A stretch of 64,000 bases of DNA from Adiantum capillus-veneris (Eukaryota; Streptophyta; Polypodiopsida; Polypodiales; Pteridaceae), in assembly GCA_014529385.2 (NCBI GenBank), contig CM043960.1, positions 116,880,043 to 116,944,042 on the forward strand. The letters run 5' to 3'. Below, one piece after another: positions 21,961 through 34,185 of this stretch; position 1 is the first letter of the stretch, and every line of letters begins with the position of its first letter. Both the position numbers and the translations under genes were made by a program. The notes below the pieces were generated by a model. The model saw only the letters and a list, made by a program, of their open reading frames with translations. It was not told where the DNA came from and did not search any database.

Positions 21961-22483
21961 TTTCGGTTGAGATGAGGGCATCTCAAATTCTTAAGTTGGG
22001 GTAATTGTAAGGTCTTAACCTATCTAACTATGGAGGGATGAACTCAAAGCTTCAGGGGAAAACATTGGACTTACAAACAGGTAAAGCACTATCTCAAAAG
22101 CAATTAAAAATGGTATTTTTGGAATTTTAAGCACAGAAAACCCCGGGCTAGGAGTTTTCATATTTAAATTTGGACAAATTGACCCTGCTAGTCCTTCCGA
22201 AAGATTCAATGTAAATTAAATTATCAAGAAAAATAGAATGGTTGCAGTAATCATTTAAGCACAGACTTTACTAAAGGCCTTCTAGATTTTTTAAAGCTCA
22301 CAAGGGATGGGAGGGGTCATTACTGACCTGTCAGGGACACAATTAGCAGCAGGGGGCGCCATCTTGAGCCTAATGGACTACTTGAGCAGCAAGCAACTGC
22401 CATTTTCGGCCTATGAGAGCTTATGAGTGCCAAAAACCTATAAAGAGGACCCCTTGATTCACAATTTTACTTAGACTCGGAGT

Positions 22484-22675
22484 TGAAGGAGTACGAGCGG
22501 AAGTGCGACACGAGAGAGAGTGCGAGAAGAAGAGCACGACGATATGGTGAACTCGCTCTACTGTAATGTGTAGAGCATAGTGAGTTCTTATTAGGTTTTT
22601 ACAAAAGAATATGTGTACATACCTGGCGGCCCGCCCACTTACCTGGGCGACCACATTGGGCTTTATACCCCAACA
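22484..22675 (-). repeat. 3' LTR of Copia-2 (192 bp)
   Basis: Plus-strand view TGAAGGAGTACG...ACCCCAACA. Differs from the right LTR at an A/G (CGACACG versus CGACGCG) and a G/T (ACTCGCTC versus ACTCTCTC). Confidence 0.95.
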
Positions 22676-22764
22676 ACCTCCCACTTAAAGTCCAATGTGG
22701 TACTTTAAGTGTGAGAGAAGCTACTATACAAGCTAATATACAAGAGATGTAGAGAAGTGATGTA

Positions 22765-25700
22765 CTACCCTACACCTAACTGCTTGCGAAAATGCGCAAA
22801 GCTCTCTGAGGGAAGTCCTTTTGTAAATAGATCAGCAGGATTTTCTGTGGTGTGAACTTTGACAAGCTGAAGTTGCTTATCCTCGAGCATTTCCCTGATG
22901 AAATGATACTTCACATCCACATGCTTTGTCTTTGAGTGATAAACTGGATTGCGAGCCAATTGTATAGCACTTTGACTATCACAATATAACACAGGCATCT
23001 CTTCTTTGATTCCCAAATCTGTTACTAGTCGATTAAGACAAATTGATTCTTTACATGCCTCTGATGCTGCAACATATTCAGCCTCTGTAGTAGACTGCGT
23101 AACACAATCTTGTAATCTAGAACGCCATGATACTGCTCCACTAGCCAATGTAAAAACATACCCTGACGTAGACCTTCGGTTTTCTAAGTCACCTGCATAA
23201 TCTGAGTCTGTAAAACCCTTTACACTTAGCTCCTGACTCCCATAGCATATACGCATACTCTTTGTAGCTTTCAGGTATCTCAATATTCCTTTCACTGCCT
23301 CCCAATGTTTCTTGCCTGGGTTTGACATGTATTGACTTACTACTCCCACTGCAATTGCAATGTCTGGGTGAGTAGCAATCATTGCATACATCAAACTACC
23401 CACTGCAGACGCATATGGAATCTTATCCATTTTAGCCTGTTCTTCCTCAGACACAGGACAATCTTGTTTGCTAAGTTTCACATATGGTGGCAATGGAACA
23501 CTCAATGCCTTTCCCTTCTCCATATTGAAACGTTGCAAAACCTTGTCAATATACTCTGTTTGAGATAACCAAATCAACTTCTTTGATCTGTCTCTCTCAA
23601 TGCGCATGCCAAGTATATGACTTGCCTCACCCATGTCTTTCATGTCAAACGATTTTGCCATCTTTGACTTCAAAGCTGAAATTTCTTCCAAGTGCTTGCC
23701 AGCAATCAACATGTCATCCACATACAAAATAAGGATCAGCCAACTACCATCCTTAGCCTTCTTTGTATATAGACAGTGATCGAACTCACTACGTTTGTAG
23801 CCTTGAGAAAGCATAAACTTGTGGAATTTATGGTACCATGCCCTCGGTGATTGTTTTAAGCCATAAAGACTCTTTAACAACTGGCATACCCAATCTTCCT
23901 TGCCTTTCTCAACAAACCCTTCTGGCTGCTGCATGTAAATTTCCACATCTAAATCACCATGCAAGAACGCTGCCTTGACATCCATTTGGTGCAACACCAA
24001 ATCTAATATGGCAACCAATGCAAGAAAGCATCTCAATGTAGTCATCTTGACCACCGGAGAGAAGAATTCATCAAAGTCAATGCCTTGTTCTTGCTTAAAG
24101 CCCTTGGCAACAAGCCTTGCTTTGTACTTTGGCTGAATATCATGAGCGGTGATCTTATACCTGTAAACCCATTTACAAGGTAGAGCCTTTTTGCCCTGTG
24201 GTAATTTAACTAGATTCCATGTCTTGTTTTTATGCAGAGCTGTCATCTCTGACTGCATGGCCAATTGCCAATTCCCGGAGTCCTTCATTTGCAATGCTTC
24301 CTTGTAACATGAAGGCTCATTGCAATCAGTCAACATGACATAGTTCGTAGATGGAACAAACCTATTTATGAGGTCGCGTGACACGTCCAGATCTACGCAC
24401 AATAGGTGGCTCAGGCTCAGCCACAACCTGTGGTTCCACTCTATCCTGTCCTTGCTCCTCTTGAGCCCTGACATTTTTTCTTGCACGTGCAGGTCCATCT
24501 TCTTGGAAGACAACTCTTCTAATCTCCTCAAGCCTCTCTGGTTTAGAATGATATTTGGATTCATTAAAGTGAACATCATTGCTGCGGACAACCTTTCTGG
24601 ATTCGGGATCCCAAAGTCTGTACCCCATCTCACCAGAATTACCATAGCCTAGAAAGATGCACTTTCTACTCTTTGGCTCAAGTTTGTTCCTAAATTCCTT
24701 TGGAACGTGAGTATATGCCTCACAGCCAAAGACTCTGAGATGCTTGTATGAGGGCATTTTGCCTGACCATACCATCTCTGGCACTGAATCCTTCTGCAAA
24801 ACCTTGCTAGGAGATCTATTTACAAGATGAACAGCTGTTGATACAGCTTCAGCCCAAAACCCATTTGGCAGCTGTGCATTAGAAAACATACTTCTGACCT
24901 TCTCTTGTATGGTCCTATTCATCCTCTCAGCAACACCATTTTGAGGAGGATTGTAAGGAGCAGTAAGTTCACGTTTTATACCTTTTGACTCACAAAAGTC
25001 TTGAAAGGCCTTTGAAACATACTCTCCACCATTGTCAGTGCGTAAGCATTTAAGCTTCTTGCCACTTTGATTCTCCGCAAGTGTCACAAACGTTTTGAAA
25101 ACACTAAACGCTTCATCCTTGTGCTTGAGAAAGTAAACCCATACTTTCCTCGAGTAATCATCTATAAATGTCATAAAGTAAGAGGCTCCCCCTAGAGATA
25201 GGTTAGGCATAGGTCCACACAAATCACTATGAACAAGTGCCAACTGTGTATCTCTTCTACTTCTTCTATGCTTATGTGGCTGCTGTGTTTGCTTACCATA
25301 CAGACAATGTTCACAGAATTCAAAATCATTAAATGAAAATCCAGGCAAATAACCAGTACGAGACAAGATTTCCATTCCCTTCTTGGACATATGTCCTAAC
25401 CGGCTATGCCACAAAGAAACGTTCGGCTGCTCGGTTACATTGATTACATTTTTAGAGACATTTGATACATAAATCATGTAATGTCCTCGAGACTTTACTC
25501 CATGTGCTACTGTCATAGAACCCTTGGATATCTTCCACATGTTCTGTCCAAAAGTGGTGACGTAGCCAGCATCATCAAGTAAACCTGTGCTGATCAAGCT
25601 CTTTGTAATTGCGGAAACATGTCTCACATTCTTCAGCGTGAAAGAAGAGCCATTCTGAAACTTCAATTGAACATCTCCAACACCTAAGATCTCACATGTC

Positions 25701-26020
25701 TGCCCATTGCCTAGCCGATCATGATCTTTAGTGGTCACATAAGAAGTAAACCACTCCTTGTTTGGAGACACATGAAGTGATGCCCCTGAGTCTATAATCC
25801 AGTCACTCAGTGCATTTCCATCAGATGCTGTAAGAAGAGCTGAGTCCATTGTATTCTTCAAGAAGTAGATGTCTCTTGACACTAGATTGTCATCCTCTGC
25901 AACAGTGTTTGTCACATTTATTTCTTGAATCTTCACTGAGGACTTGTTCTTCTCACCATGGTCTTCAGCTTTCTCTTTGACTTTTTTTGCTTTCCATTCT
26001 CTGTAGTCTCTTTTCATGTG
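22765..26020 (-). pseudogene. Copia-2 pol: protease, integrase, RT, RNase H (one frameshift)
   Basis: Two long open pieces (26017-24362 and 24645-22765) that overlap because of a one-base shift near 24360, just after RSGRVTRP. Upstream piece: protease WIIDSGASLHVS; zinc region with FCEHCLYGKQ; integrase motifs LVHSDLCGP, CLRTDNGGEY and NGVAERMNRT, so the catalytic D, D, E are kept. Downstream piece: RT ALPCKWVYRYK through the YVDDMLIAG box, then RNase H TDSDYAGD, TTEAEYVA and a C-terminus containing ENPADLFTKGL. Length and order match a full copia pol. Related to but clearly different from Copia-1. Confidence 0.93.
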
Positions 26021-26746
26021 ACCCTTCTTGCCACAATGGTAGCATTCTATGTCACTCTTGCCTTTAGCACTGCGGGACTTGCTACGAGACTGATTCCTCT
26101 TTCCACCTTTGTACTTTTATTTGGTCCTTCCCCTGACAACTAAGGTTGTTCCTTTGCCTTTGTCCCTTGTCTTTCTATTGGTTTCTTCAGTTAGCAGACT
26201 TCCTTCTACACCTGCTATGTTCAAACCATCTGGAGGTGAAAAATTACTCAAAGCTGTGGGAAAAGTGTCCCAACTTTCCGGCAATGTGATCAACAGGAAC
26301 ATAGCTCTAACAGGTTCATCAAACTTGACACCTTGAGCTGACAACTGACTATAGATTGTGTTGAATTCATTCAGATGATTGGACATAGGTGTCCCTTCTT
26401 TCATCTTCAAGTCAACAAGCTTCTTAATCCAGTATACCTGTGAAGCTGCACTCTGCTTCTCATAAAGATCACTCAGCTTTAACCATGCTTGATAAGCCGA
26501 CATCTCGTCTGCTACATTGAAGTAAACGCTTTCTGCCAAAGTCAGCATAATGGTAGAAAGTGCCAATTCATCCATTTCTCTCCATTCATCTTCGTCCATA
26601 TCTTCTGGTTTTATCCCCTTGAGCTTTATAGGTTTTATCTACTTCTTTTGTACCAACACGTGCCAAATCTTCTTCTTCCACAATGGGAAATTGGTTCCAT
26701 CCATCTTCTTGATATTGTAAAGAGCAGTGTCCTCTGATCCAGCCAT
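25990..26746 (-). pseudogene. Copia-2 gag with two nonsense codons
   Basis: Starts at 26746 with MAGSEDTALYNIKKMDGTNF, the usual copia gag opening. TAG at 26639-26641 interrupts WHVLVQKK. The frame then runs through KLSDLYEKQS and MFLLITLPESWDTF to TAA at 26117-26119, and goes on in the same frame through a basic linker to the zinc knuckle near 26010-26052 (CYHCGKKGHMKRDY), whose last Cys is now Tyr. The same frame continues into pol, so gag and pol were one frame before the stops. Confidence 0.9.
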
Positions 26747-27831
26747 AGCTACGCTTCACAGTGGTTTACTTTCTTGGGAAAAATTCGGCAGAGTTTCCCC
26801 TGTAAACTGACCTCTGAACCAATATCAACCTGTCAAATAAACCAAGAAAGCTTCAGATTCTGCATAAATTTCGGCAGAGTCTCCTTTGTAAAATGGCTCT
26901 GGTGTACTCAAAAAACAGACCAAAAAACAGCTCAAAAAACACTGTCTCTCTGACACTGTAAGCTGCGGGTAAACCTGTCCTGCACCTGTACTGTTTCTCA
27001 CTGTCCTGTCACTGTCCTGTAAGCATAGACTCTGACAATGCCTCAACGGCAGTAAAGCAAAGATGCAATCCCAACTGTCTAACTCACAGTCAATACATCC
27101 TAGCTGCCTATCTAAGGGTGCTCGAGGGATCGCTCCAAGGCCTGTATCACCGAAAGGATCTCAACATTCGAGAATCCCCCAGCTCAATAAAACCTCACTC
27201 GACCCTCAACAAAGGCTGTAGTAAATCTGACAGTACATAGACTTCCCACAAAGTCATACATCCACAAATTTCCCATTGTATGCTGTAACCGCTACGGCGG
27301 TTGTTTGCTGCGTGACTCACAATCAGCAAAACCTCAACAGACATACATCATCTCTGACAATACATCCCATGTGGAAGTACCTGCAATGTCAGGATGAAAT
27401 CTGGAATATCAAGCAGCAAACACAAGCTACCTGATGAACTAGTGGATGTCGCCTATAGTCTGTGTGTAGATGCGCCCGTGTCGTATGTGACACGCCTCCA
27501 AGAACTGTGAGCCGTCCTTCGATGTGTAGACAGCCACAAATCAACACTCTGGGAGTGTCGATATCCTCAGCACCTGCAGTCGTAGGCCGAAAACCCCAAA
27601 TTTGCAAAGTCGGATCTGCACTCACTGAGACCACATAGTCGAAAATGGCCTGCGCAGACCTTCGTCGAAGCCGAACGGTGGCCGAGATGACCTCAGAATG
27701 AAATTCTGACAACACCAAGCCGGTCGGGCTCTCCCACGAGATTTGGGGCCGTGTCTTCGCCTGTCGAATTTCACTCCAATCTGAGCTGGTGACTCTAGCC
27801 TCCTGCAGTGCTGCCCCGAGCCTCGATCTGA
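26747..27831 (-). other. Copia-2 5' leader (about 1.1 kb)
   Basis: Non-coding stretch between the primer site and the gag start. It is long for a copia leader. CTGTC/CTGTA words recur around 26940-27020. No ORF worth naming. Confidence 0.7.
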
Positions 27832-27845
27832 GCTCTGATACCAGT

Positions 27846-28037
27846 TGAAGGAGTACGAGCGGAAGTGCGACGCGAGAGAGAGTGCGAGAAGAAGAGCACG
27901 ACGATATGGTGAACTCTCTCTACTGTAATGTGTAGAGCATAGTGAGTTCTTATTAGGTTTTTACAAAAGAATATGTGTACATACCTGGCGGCCCGCCCAC
28001 TTACCTGGGCGACCACATTGGGCTTTATACCCCAACA
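27846..28037 (-). repeat. 5' LTR of Copia-2 (192 bp), primer site at 27832-27843
   Basis: Near-identical to 22484-22675 (two mismatches). On the minus strand the LTR is followed after two bases by TGGTATCAGAGC. Confidence 0.95.
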
Positions 28038-28616
28038 GGAGTCCTGGCCATTTCTCTCTCACATAGGGAGAAATCACTACCAAAAATCACTAGAGAGCAA
28101 ACCTCTAACTGATTATCCACAGTAATTAGCGTAATCCCTTTTTAATTAGAAAAATTATACTAATTTATCTATTATTTTCTTAATTAATATAATTAATCAA
28201 AAAGATTAAATTTATTTATACTCTAAATTACTCTCTTAATCCTTAACAGTCTACTGATTGCTTAGATTAAGATTAGGCATATTAATCTAATTAATTATTA
28301 AGCATATTAGGCCTGAGATTAATCTTTTTGGACATAAATTAAGGGTAATTATGCTAATTAAACTTAGATTAGTAAAAGATACTTATCAGAGCTGGATTAG
28401 ACTGCCAAGAAGCTAGGAAAACTAATCAGGCAAAAATTAGTTGTTTTTTTAATCAAAAATTATGAGATATAGAAAATAGCATTAAGAAGTCAAAACAATT
28501 ATCATAGGTACAAATAATTAGCTTAGCTAACTACCTTAGCTAATTTTGTCTGATTTTGACTAAAAATTAAAGAGAAAAATTAGTAAATCGTGCCAGATGA
28601 TTACATGCTATTTATC

Positions 28617-30768
28617 AGAGTTAGACTACATGATAAAAAAGCTGTGATGAGTATCTTTAGGCTAGAAAATTAGTGTAGATATTTATCTAAGTCAAGTTAT
28701 ACTAATTCTAGTTGAAATTAAAGGGGGAAATTAGTAAATTATGTTAGTTGACTCCATGCTATTTATCAGAGTTAGATTACATGATAAAAGCCATGATAAT
28801 TATCTTAAGGGTAGAAAATTAGTATAAATATTTATCTAAGTCAAATTATACTAATTCTAGCTAGAAATTATAGGGGGAGATTAATAAATCCCGTTAGATG
28901 ATTACATACTATTTATCAAAGTAAGATTACATGATAAAGAATCCCTTATAATTATCTTAATGTTAGAAAATTAGTATAGATATTTATCTAAGTCAAATTA
29001 TACTAATTTTAGCCAAAAATTAAAGATGAAAACTAGATAATTAAGTTGAAAAATTAAAAGATAATTATTAAAGATCACAAATATCATTAACTACTTGTGA
29101 TAATTATATCATAGTTAATTAGTGGATTTTAAAAATTATAATTGACCAAAAGTCCTATTTTAAGCAAAAGATTAATTAAAATAAATAGATTTCACGGTCA
29201 AAAGTTTCTAGGAAAATTACACTAAGTGTAAACCAATGATATAAAGTTGAGAAAATGAAATCTTTAAGAGAAAATAAGTAGAATAAATATTAAGCTCAAA
29301 ATAAGCAGATTCCAAGATTAAAATTCGGTGGGAAAATTAGGAAAAAGATATAGAAAATTATAAGAGAATTAGGAGATCTTAGAAAACCCTTAGAAAAGCT
29401 GTGAAAAAATTTATCATACCTATATACACAAATAAGAAATTACTAGGTCAAGAATTTACCAAATAAGACTACAAATTTAACATAGATTTGGTTAAGATTG
29501 AATACAAAGGTTAAGTATAGCTATTGGATAATTTACCTAATCATTAGACGCCCTTTTTATAAGGATAAGAAGTTATGGCATCTAAAAGGACCTGAGCCAA
29601 TCCTACATTTGATGATGAGGATAGAGCTCTAAAAATAACTAGAGCGTCGCACGATGTGACGAAGATGGGCTTAGTAGTAGGCCTATGGAGAGTTCGATTG
29701 CATGATAAAAAAACCCATGATAATTATCTTAAGGTTAGAAAATTAGTATAGATATTTATCTATGTCAAATTATACTAATTCTAACTGACAATTAAAGGGG
29801 GAAATTAGTAAATCATGTTAGATGATTACATGCTATTTATTAGAGTTAGATTATATGATAAAAAAAATCATGATAATTATCTTAAGGTTAGAAAATTAAT
29901 ATAAATATTTATCTAAGTCAAATTATACTAATTCTAGCTAAAAATTATAGATGAATTTTAGTAAATCATATTAGATAACTACATACTATTTATTAGAGTT
30001 ATATTACATGATAAAGAAGCTATGATAATTATCTTAATGTTAGAAAATTAATATAGATATTTATCTAAGTCAAATTATACTAATTTTAGCCAAAAATTAA
30101 AGATGGAAATTAGATAATTAAGTTAGAAAATTGAAAGATAATTGCTAAAGATCACAAATATCATTATCTACTTGTGATAATCATACCATAGTTATTTAGT
30201 CTATTTAGAAAATTATAATTAACTAAAAGTCCTTTTTTAGTAAAAGATTAATTAAAATAAATAGACTCCACGGTCAAAGGTTTCTAGGAAAATAACACGA
30301 AGCGTAGATCAATCAGATAAAGTTGAGGAAATAAAATCTTTAAGAGAAAATAAATAGAATAAATATTAAGCTCAAAATAAGCAGATTCCAAGCTTAAAAT
30401 TCGGTGGGGAAATTAGAAAAAAGATATAGAATATTGTAAGAGAATTAGGAGAGCTTAGAAAACCCTTAGGGAAGCTGTGGAAAAAGTTATCATACCTATA
30501 TAGGAAAATAAGAAATTACTAGGTCAAGAATTTACCTATTAAGACTACAAATTTAACCTAGATTTAGTTAAAACTGAATACAAAGGTTAAGTCTAGCTTT
30601 TGGATAATTTACCTAATGATTAGACGTTCTTTTTATAAGGATAAGAAGTTATGACACCTAAAAGGACCCGAGCCAATCCTACATATGATGATGAGGACAG
30701 AGCTCTAAAAAGAACTAGAGCGTTGCACGACGACGAAGATGGGCCTAGTAGTAGGCCTACAGAGGAGA
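28617..30768 (+). repeat. ~1.07-kb tandem duplication inside the Gypsy-L 3' LTR
   Basis: About 28617-29689 and 29690-30768 are two copies of the same LTR segment, joined at ATGGAG|AGTTCG near 29689. Both begin with the GATTACATGATAAA-type repeats and run to the short gag-like exon (ATG at 29575 and 30651). The copies differ by many substitutions, so the duplication is old. The 5' LTR has one copy. Confidence 0.8.
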
Positions 30769-30812
30769 GTCTTTAGGTGCGAGCGCAGCAACAGATGACC
30801 GATTAGTCCCAG
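30651..30812 (+). pseudogene. Second copy of the LTR gag-like exon (3' LTR)
   Basis: Begins MTPKRTRANPTYDDEDR and keeps the 162-nt length up to the same CAG|GTGGGT donor-like junction (GT at 30813). It has stops at the codon before GTGCGA (about 30774) and near 30803, but has CAG where the 5' copy has TAG. A third copy starts at 29575 and is truncated by the duplication junction. Confidence 0.5.
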
Positions 30813-31949
30813 GTGGGTTTCCCATTATTCAATTAAGTCTTTAAATAGTTTAAATTCTTTTATAAGTTAACATTGCATACGTAAGAAGTGAGTAAATCAA
30901 AAAATGAATAATTGGCCAAAAACGGAAGATAACTTCCAACGTGCATTCGCTTGTAAATTAGGAATGAATTTTTTGGGTTAAAATTGGTTGAATTAAGAAA
31001 GATATGATTGATCATCGTTAAAACAGCTTGTCTCAAGACACCTCTGACTCCTTGGTATAAATTGATGATAATGATGGATTTCTAACCACGGTTAAGTCGG
31101 TTACCCCCATGAACGATGAGATTCTACTCCGTGTCATGTTTTGATGTTTCTACATAAGTTGGGATACCGGTTTTATCCTAGGCAAGCCACCCGGTTGTAT
31201 GGGCAACTCGTTTGGTGGTATAGGCACCCCGAACCTTGGGTGGGGGTTAATCCACTCCGAATTGTGAACAAGGAGGGGGTGCCGTTTTTCACCCTTAGGT
31301 GGTCCTGAGACAAGAAGAGTACTGGTCATGGTTATTATGGATAATGTTTTGATTGACAGTACCCTGTCTTAAGTTTAAAGATGTCTGTTTGCTAAAAAAA
31401 TTCTTTTCAATTTTGTCTTTAATACTTGATTGAAGGAATTACTGTGACAGAAAGTTAAAAGAAACCATTATTTTAAGTGTTAAAACAATGTGATAGTAAT
31501 TAGAAAACAAAAGTATCATGTGTGAGTGCGGGGTGGTAAGTGAGGATTGACTAAGGTTGTCAATCATGGACGGGTGGACCTGATTAGTCAGGCAACTATC
31601 CATCCCTGCACACTAAAAAAAGTTTAGAAAACTTTTTCACATGGAAGAGGAGTCCACCAGTGGCTGTGCCCTCACATATATTAGGGGGGGAAAAGCGTTG
31701 GTTGAGGATATCTTAGCCCAACTTGTGGAAGTTATAGGGACAAAATAGTTTTGGACTTTCAAAATGTTATCCCGTTTCCGTTGCGAGATAGGACTAGGTC
31801 TTCTTCTAGGCTATAGACCCAAGCCATTGTCAATGGTAAAGGTCTATTCCTTGGATTTTTCTTATTTAGAGACTCTGATTTTTATTAGGCCTAGAGACCT
31901 GTCAAGGATACCATCCCACTTGGGTGTCGGTGGGATTGGGGACCTCACA

Positions 31950-33974
31950 GGTGTCACAAAGCACATTACCTCACATCATGATTTGTTTACCTCGCTTGAG
32001 TCTATTCCTCATGGGAATTGAAGCACTTAAGACAACAATGCGTCTTATCATGTTTAGGGAGTTGGAAAGATTGTGCTTACTGGTGAAAATGGCAGTTCTT
32101 TTCCACTTTTTGATGCATTGTATGTACCTAGGATCAAGAAGAATCTTTTTTCTATATCTGCACTTTATAGACTTGGTCTTGTAATCAAATTTATGGATGA
32201 CAGATGTATAGCTGTACAGATCTCAGTTTTGTTGATGAAATTGTTGTACCTTGCATTTTATACCATGGCTATATAAGCTCACTTTGTATGAAAAGTGTGG
32301 GAAAATTTTTTCAAATGAAGTTGTGGATTCTAAGGCTATTTCAGATGCAAAACTTTGGCATGCATGTTTTGGGCATCTTAAGTTTACCAATTTTCTGCAC
32401 TAGTAGAAATTTGATATGGTTGCTTCTTTGCCACCTCTTGAAGCACCTGTCAAACATGTTTGTGAAGACTGTATTTTGGGTAAGATAAAGTGCTCAAATT
32501 TTTGAAAGGATGGTTCAATTAGGGCCACATGCATCTTGTGCATAGTGATGTTGTGGGACCATGCAAACTCCATCCTTGGGAAATTACCTTTACTTTGTGA
32601 CTTTCATTGATGATTACTTCAGGCATGGATGGGTGTATCCGCTTTAAAAAAAAGTCCGAAGTGTTTATTTGCTTCAAATTTTTTTTGGCTATGGCTAAAA
32701 GTGTCTCGAAATGTACTATGGGCACCCTCTGTTCCAATCGAGGGGGGGAGTATATGTCTCATGAATTTAATACATTTTTGGCTAGTCGTGGGATAAAACA
32801 CCAATGTACAATTCCGTATACACCTCAACAAAATGGTGTTGCAGAGAGAAAAAATAAGTCTCTTATGGAAATGGCACGATGTATGGTCAAAAGTCAAGCT
32901 TTGCACATTCGTTTTGGCTTGAAGCCATCATGTGTGCCACTTATGTACTTAACAGATAAATGATGTACTTGATGAGAAAAGGGCTGAGAATGAGTAGGCT
33001 AGAGGTATGCCTAAATGGATGGTGCATACTTTGTGTGGCAGTAACTTGGATGCACCTATGTCTAGTCGTACTCATTCAGGTTCTCGCCATGCATCTTATG
33101 CATCAGATTGTTATGATTTGGCTATGTCTAGTTTATTTGATGTTGAGGAACCTCTATTTTTTTTATGAAGCACAAAATTGAGAAAATTGGATGGCTACCA
33201 TGCAATCAAAATATGATGCACTTATAGAAAAAGACACATGGAATTTATGTGATTTGCCTCCTGGCAAAAAATCCATTGGTACAAAGTGGGTTTACAATTT
33301 TAAATGCAAGCCGGATAGTGAGATTGATCGCTATAAGACTCGACTTGTTGCAAAGGGTTAGGCACATAAAAAAGGCATGGATTATGAAGATAATTTTTCT
33401 CTCACTTGTTGTATGACTATTGTGAATTTTCTATTTGCATTGGCATCTCATTTTGGTTGGGATGTACATCAGTCACACATTGTTACTATTTTCTTGAATA
33501 GTGACATATTTGAGGAAGTTTATGTAATGCAACCTCACGGTTTTTTGAAGAAAGGACAAGAGGATAAAGTGTGAAAATGTAAGAAAGATTTTTATGGGTT
33601 GAAGCAATCTCCTCGTGATTGGTATGAGAAGAATGACACTCATTTGGTCAAATGAGGCTTTTGTAACAGTCCAACAGAAAGCACATTGTATGTAAAGCGT
33701 GAGGGTGATGTACTTCTCATTGTGGTTCTCTAGGTGGATGATTTGCTGATCTTTGGACCAAATGAGACACATATTTCTGAATTTAGGGCTGATTTTAATG
33801 CTACTTTCAAGATGAAAGATTTGGGGATGTTGCATCATTACTTGGGTATACAGTTTAAGCAGTGTGATGGTGGTATTTCCTTGTGCTAGACAAGTTACAT
33901 AGAGACATTGCTATATAAGGTTGGCCTTGAGGATTGCAAACATATTTCCACTCCCATGGAGACAAGTTTGTACA
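31950..33974 (+). pseudogene. Copia-1b protease, integrase and RT remnants
   Basis: Resumes at the base where gag was cut: GVTKHITSHHDLFTSLES (31951 on) continues the protease begun at 10248. The integrase middle (SDRGGEY-type segment around 32730-32760, HQCTIPYTPQQNGVAERKN ~32800-32850) remains. RT segments follow, including DVHQSHIVTIFLNSDIFEEV (~33460-33520), but the YVDD box has a stop at its Tyr (~33733). About 560 bp around the integrase/RT junction is deleted at ~32957. Sequence similarity to Copia-1a stops at ~33974. Confidence 0.88.
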
Positions 33975-34185
33975 TCAATATATTTACCCACACAAATTCT
34001 ATGTGGTGGAGGATGCAAGCACACAACACCCAATGATGTTGGGGCAACCTTGGCAAAAAGAGTACAATGTGCAAATAGATTGGAATGCAAGGGCGGTCAA
34101 AATTCAGCATGCACATGAACACCAAGTGATAGCCTTTGCTCAGCAATTCCAGAATAATCAGTTGTGCAAGCCATGCAATCACTGA
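33975..34185 (+). pseudogene. Retropepsin C-terminal fragment, gypsy type
   Basis: Directly after the Copia-1b breakpoint the frame reads FYVVEDASTQHPMMLGQPW, then VQIDWNARAVKI, the C-terminal flap-and-ILGxPW pattern of Ty3/gypsy-like aspartic proteases. The catalytic DTG/DSG half is absent. It is open in the same frame to 34185. Confidence 0.6.

Larger units (their letters stand above)
22484..28037 (-). mobile_element. Copia-2: recent but mutated Ty1/copia element
   Basis: 5554 bp, minus strand, inserted in the Gypsy-L 3' LTR with target duplication GGAGT (22479-22483 and 28038-28042). The 192-bp LTRs differ at two sites that I can see. The primer site at 27832-27843 reads TGGTATCAGAGC on the minus strand. 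The purine tract is at 22676-22686 (AAGTGGGAGGT on the minus strand). Coding is gag then protease, integrase, RT, RNase H, with two stops and a frameshift. Confidence 0.95.
10265..31949 (+). mobile_element. Gypsy-L: giant-LTR, pol-deleted Ty3/gypsy derivative
   Basis: Bounded by TG...CA LTRs and a GGTGT target duplication on both sides. The 5' LTR is 10265-14273 (4009 bp), the tRNA-Met primer site 14276-14287, and the purine tract just before 22006. The 3' LTR is 22006-31949 including nested insertions. With Copia-1a removed the internal region is about 2.5 kb and encodes only gag plus a decayed chromodomain. No protease, RT or integrase core is visible. The organisation resembles the large non-autonomous classes called LARD or TR-GAG, but the chromodomain remnant says it arose by deletion from a chromovirus. 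Confidence 0.9.
22006..31949 (+). repeat. 3' LTR of Gypsy-L, interrupted and internally duplicated
   Basis: Begins TGTAAGGTCTTAACC after the purine-rich AAGTTGGGGTAAT (21993-22005) and ends GACCTCACA. It contains Copia-2 (22484-28037), an internal tandem duplication (about 28617-30768), and lacks roughly 650 bp relative to the 5' LTR. After subtracting these changes the sequence is collinear with 10265-14273. Confidence 0.9.
8576..33974 (+). mobile_element. Copia-1b: old Ty1/copia element, split by Gypsy-L and 3'-truncated
   Basis: Plus-strand copia element of the same family as intact Copia-1a. Left part 8576-10264 holds the 5' LTR, primer site and gag. The right part 31950-33974 holds the rest of protease, integrase and RT. 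The gap is exactly Gypsy-L, flanked by GGTGT at 10260-10264 and 31950-31954. The element is cut off inside the RT region near 33974, so RNase H and the 3' LTR are missing. Roughly 560 bp is also lost near 32957, between integrase and RT, judged against Copia-1a. Confidence 0.9.
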
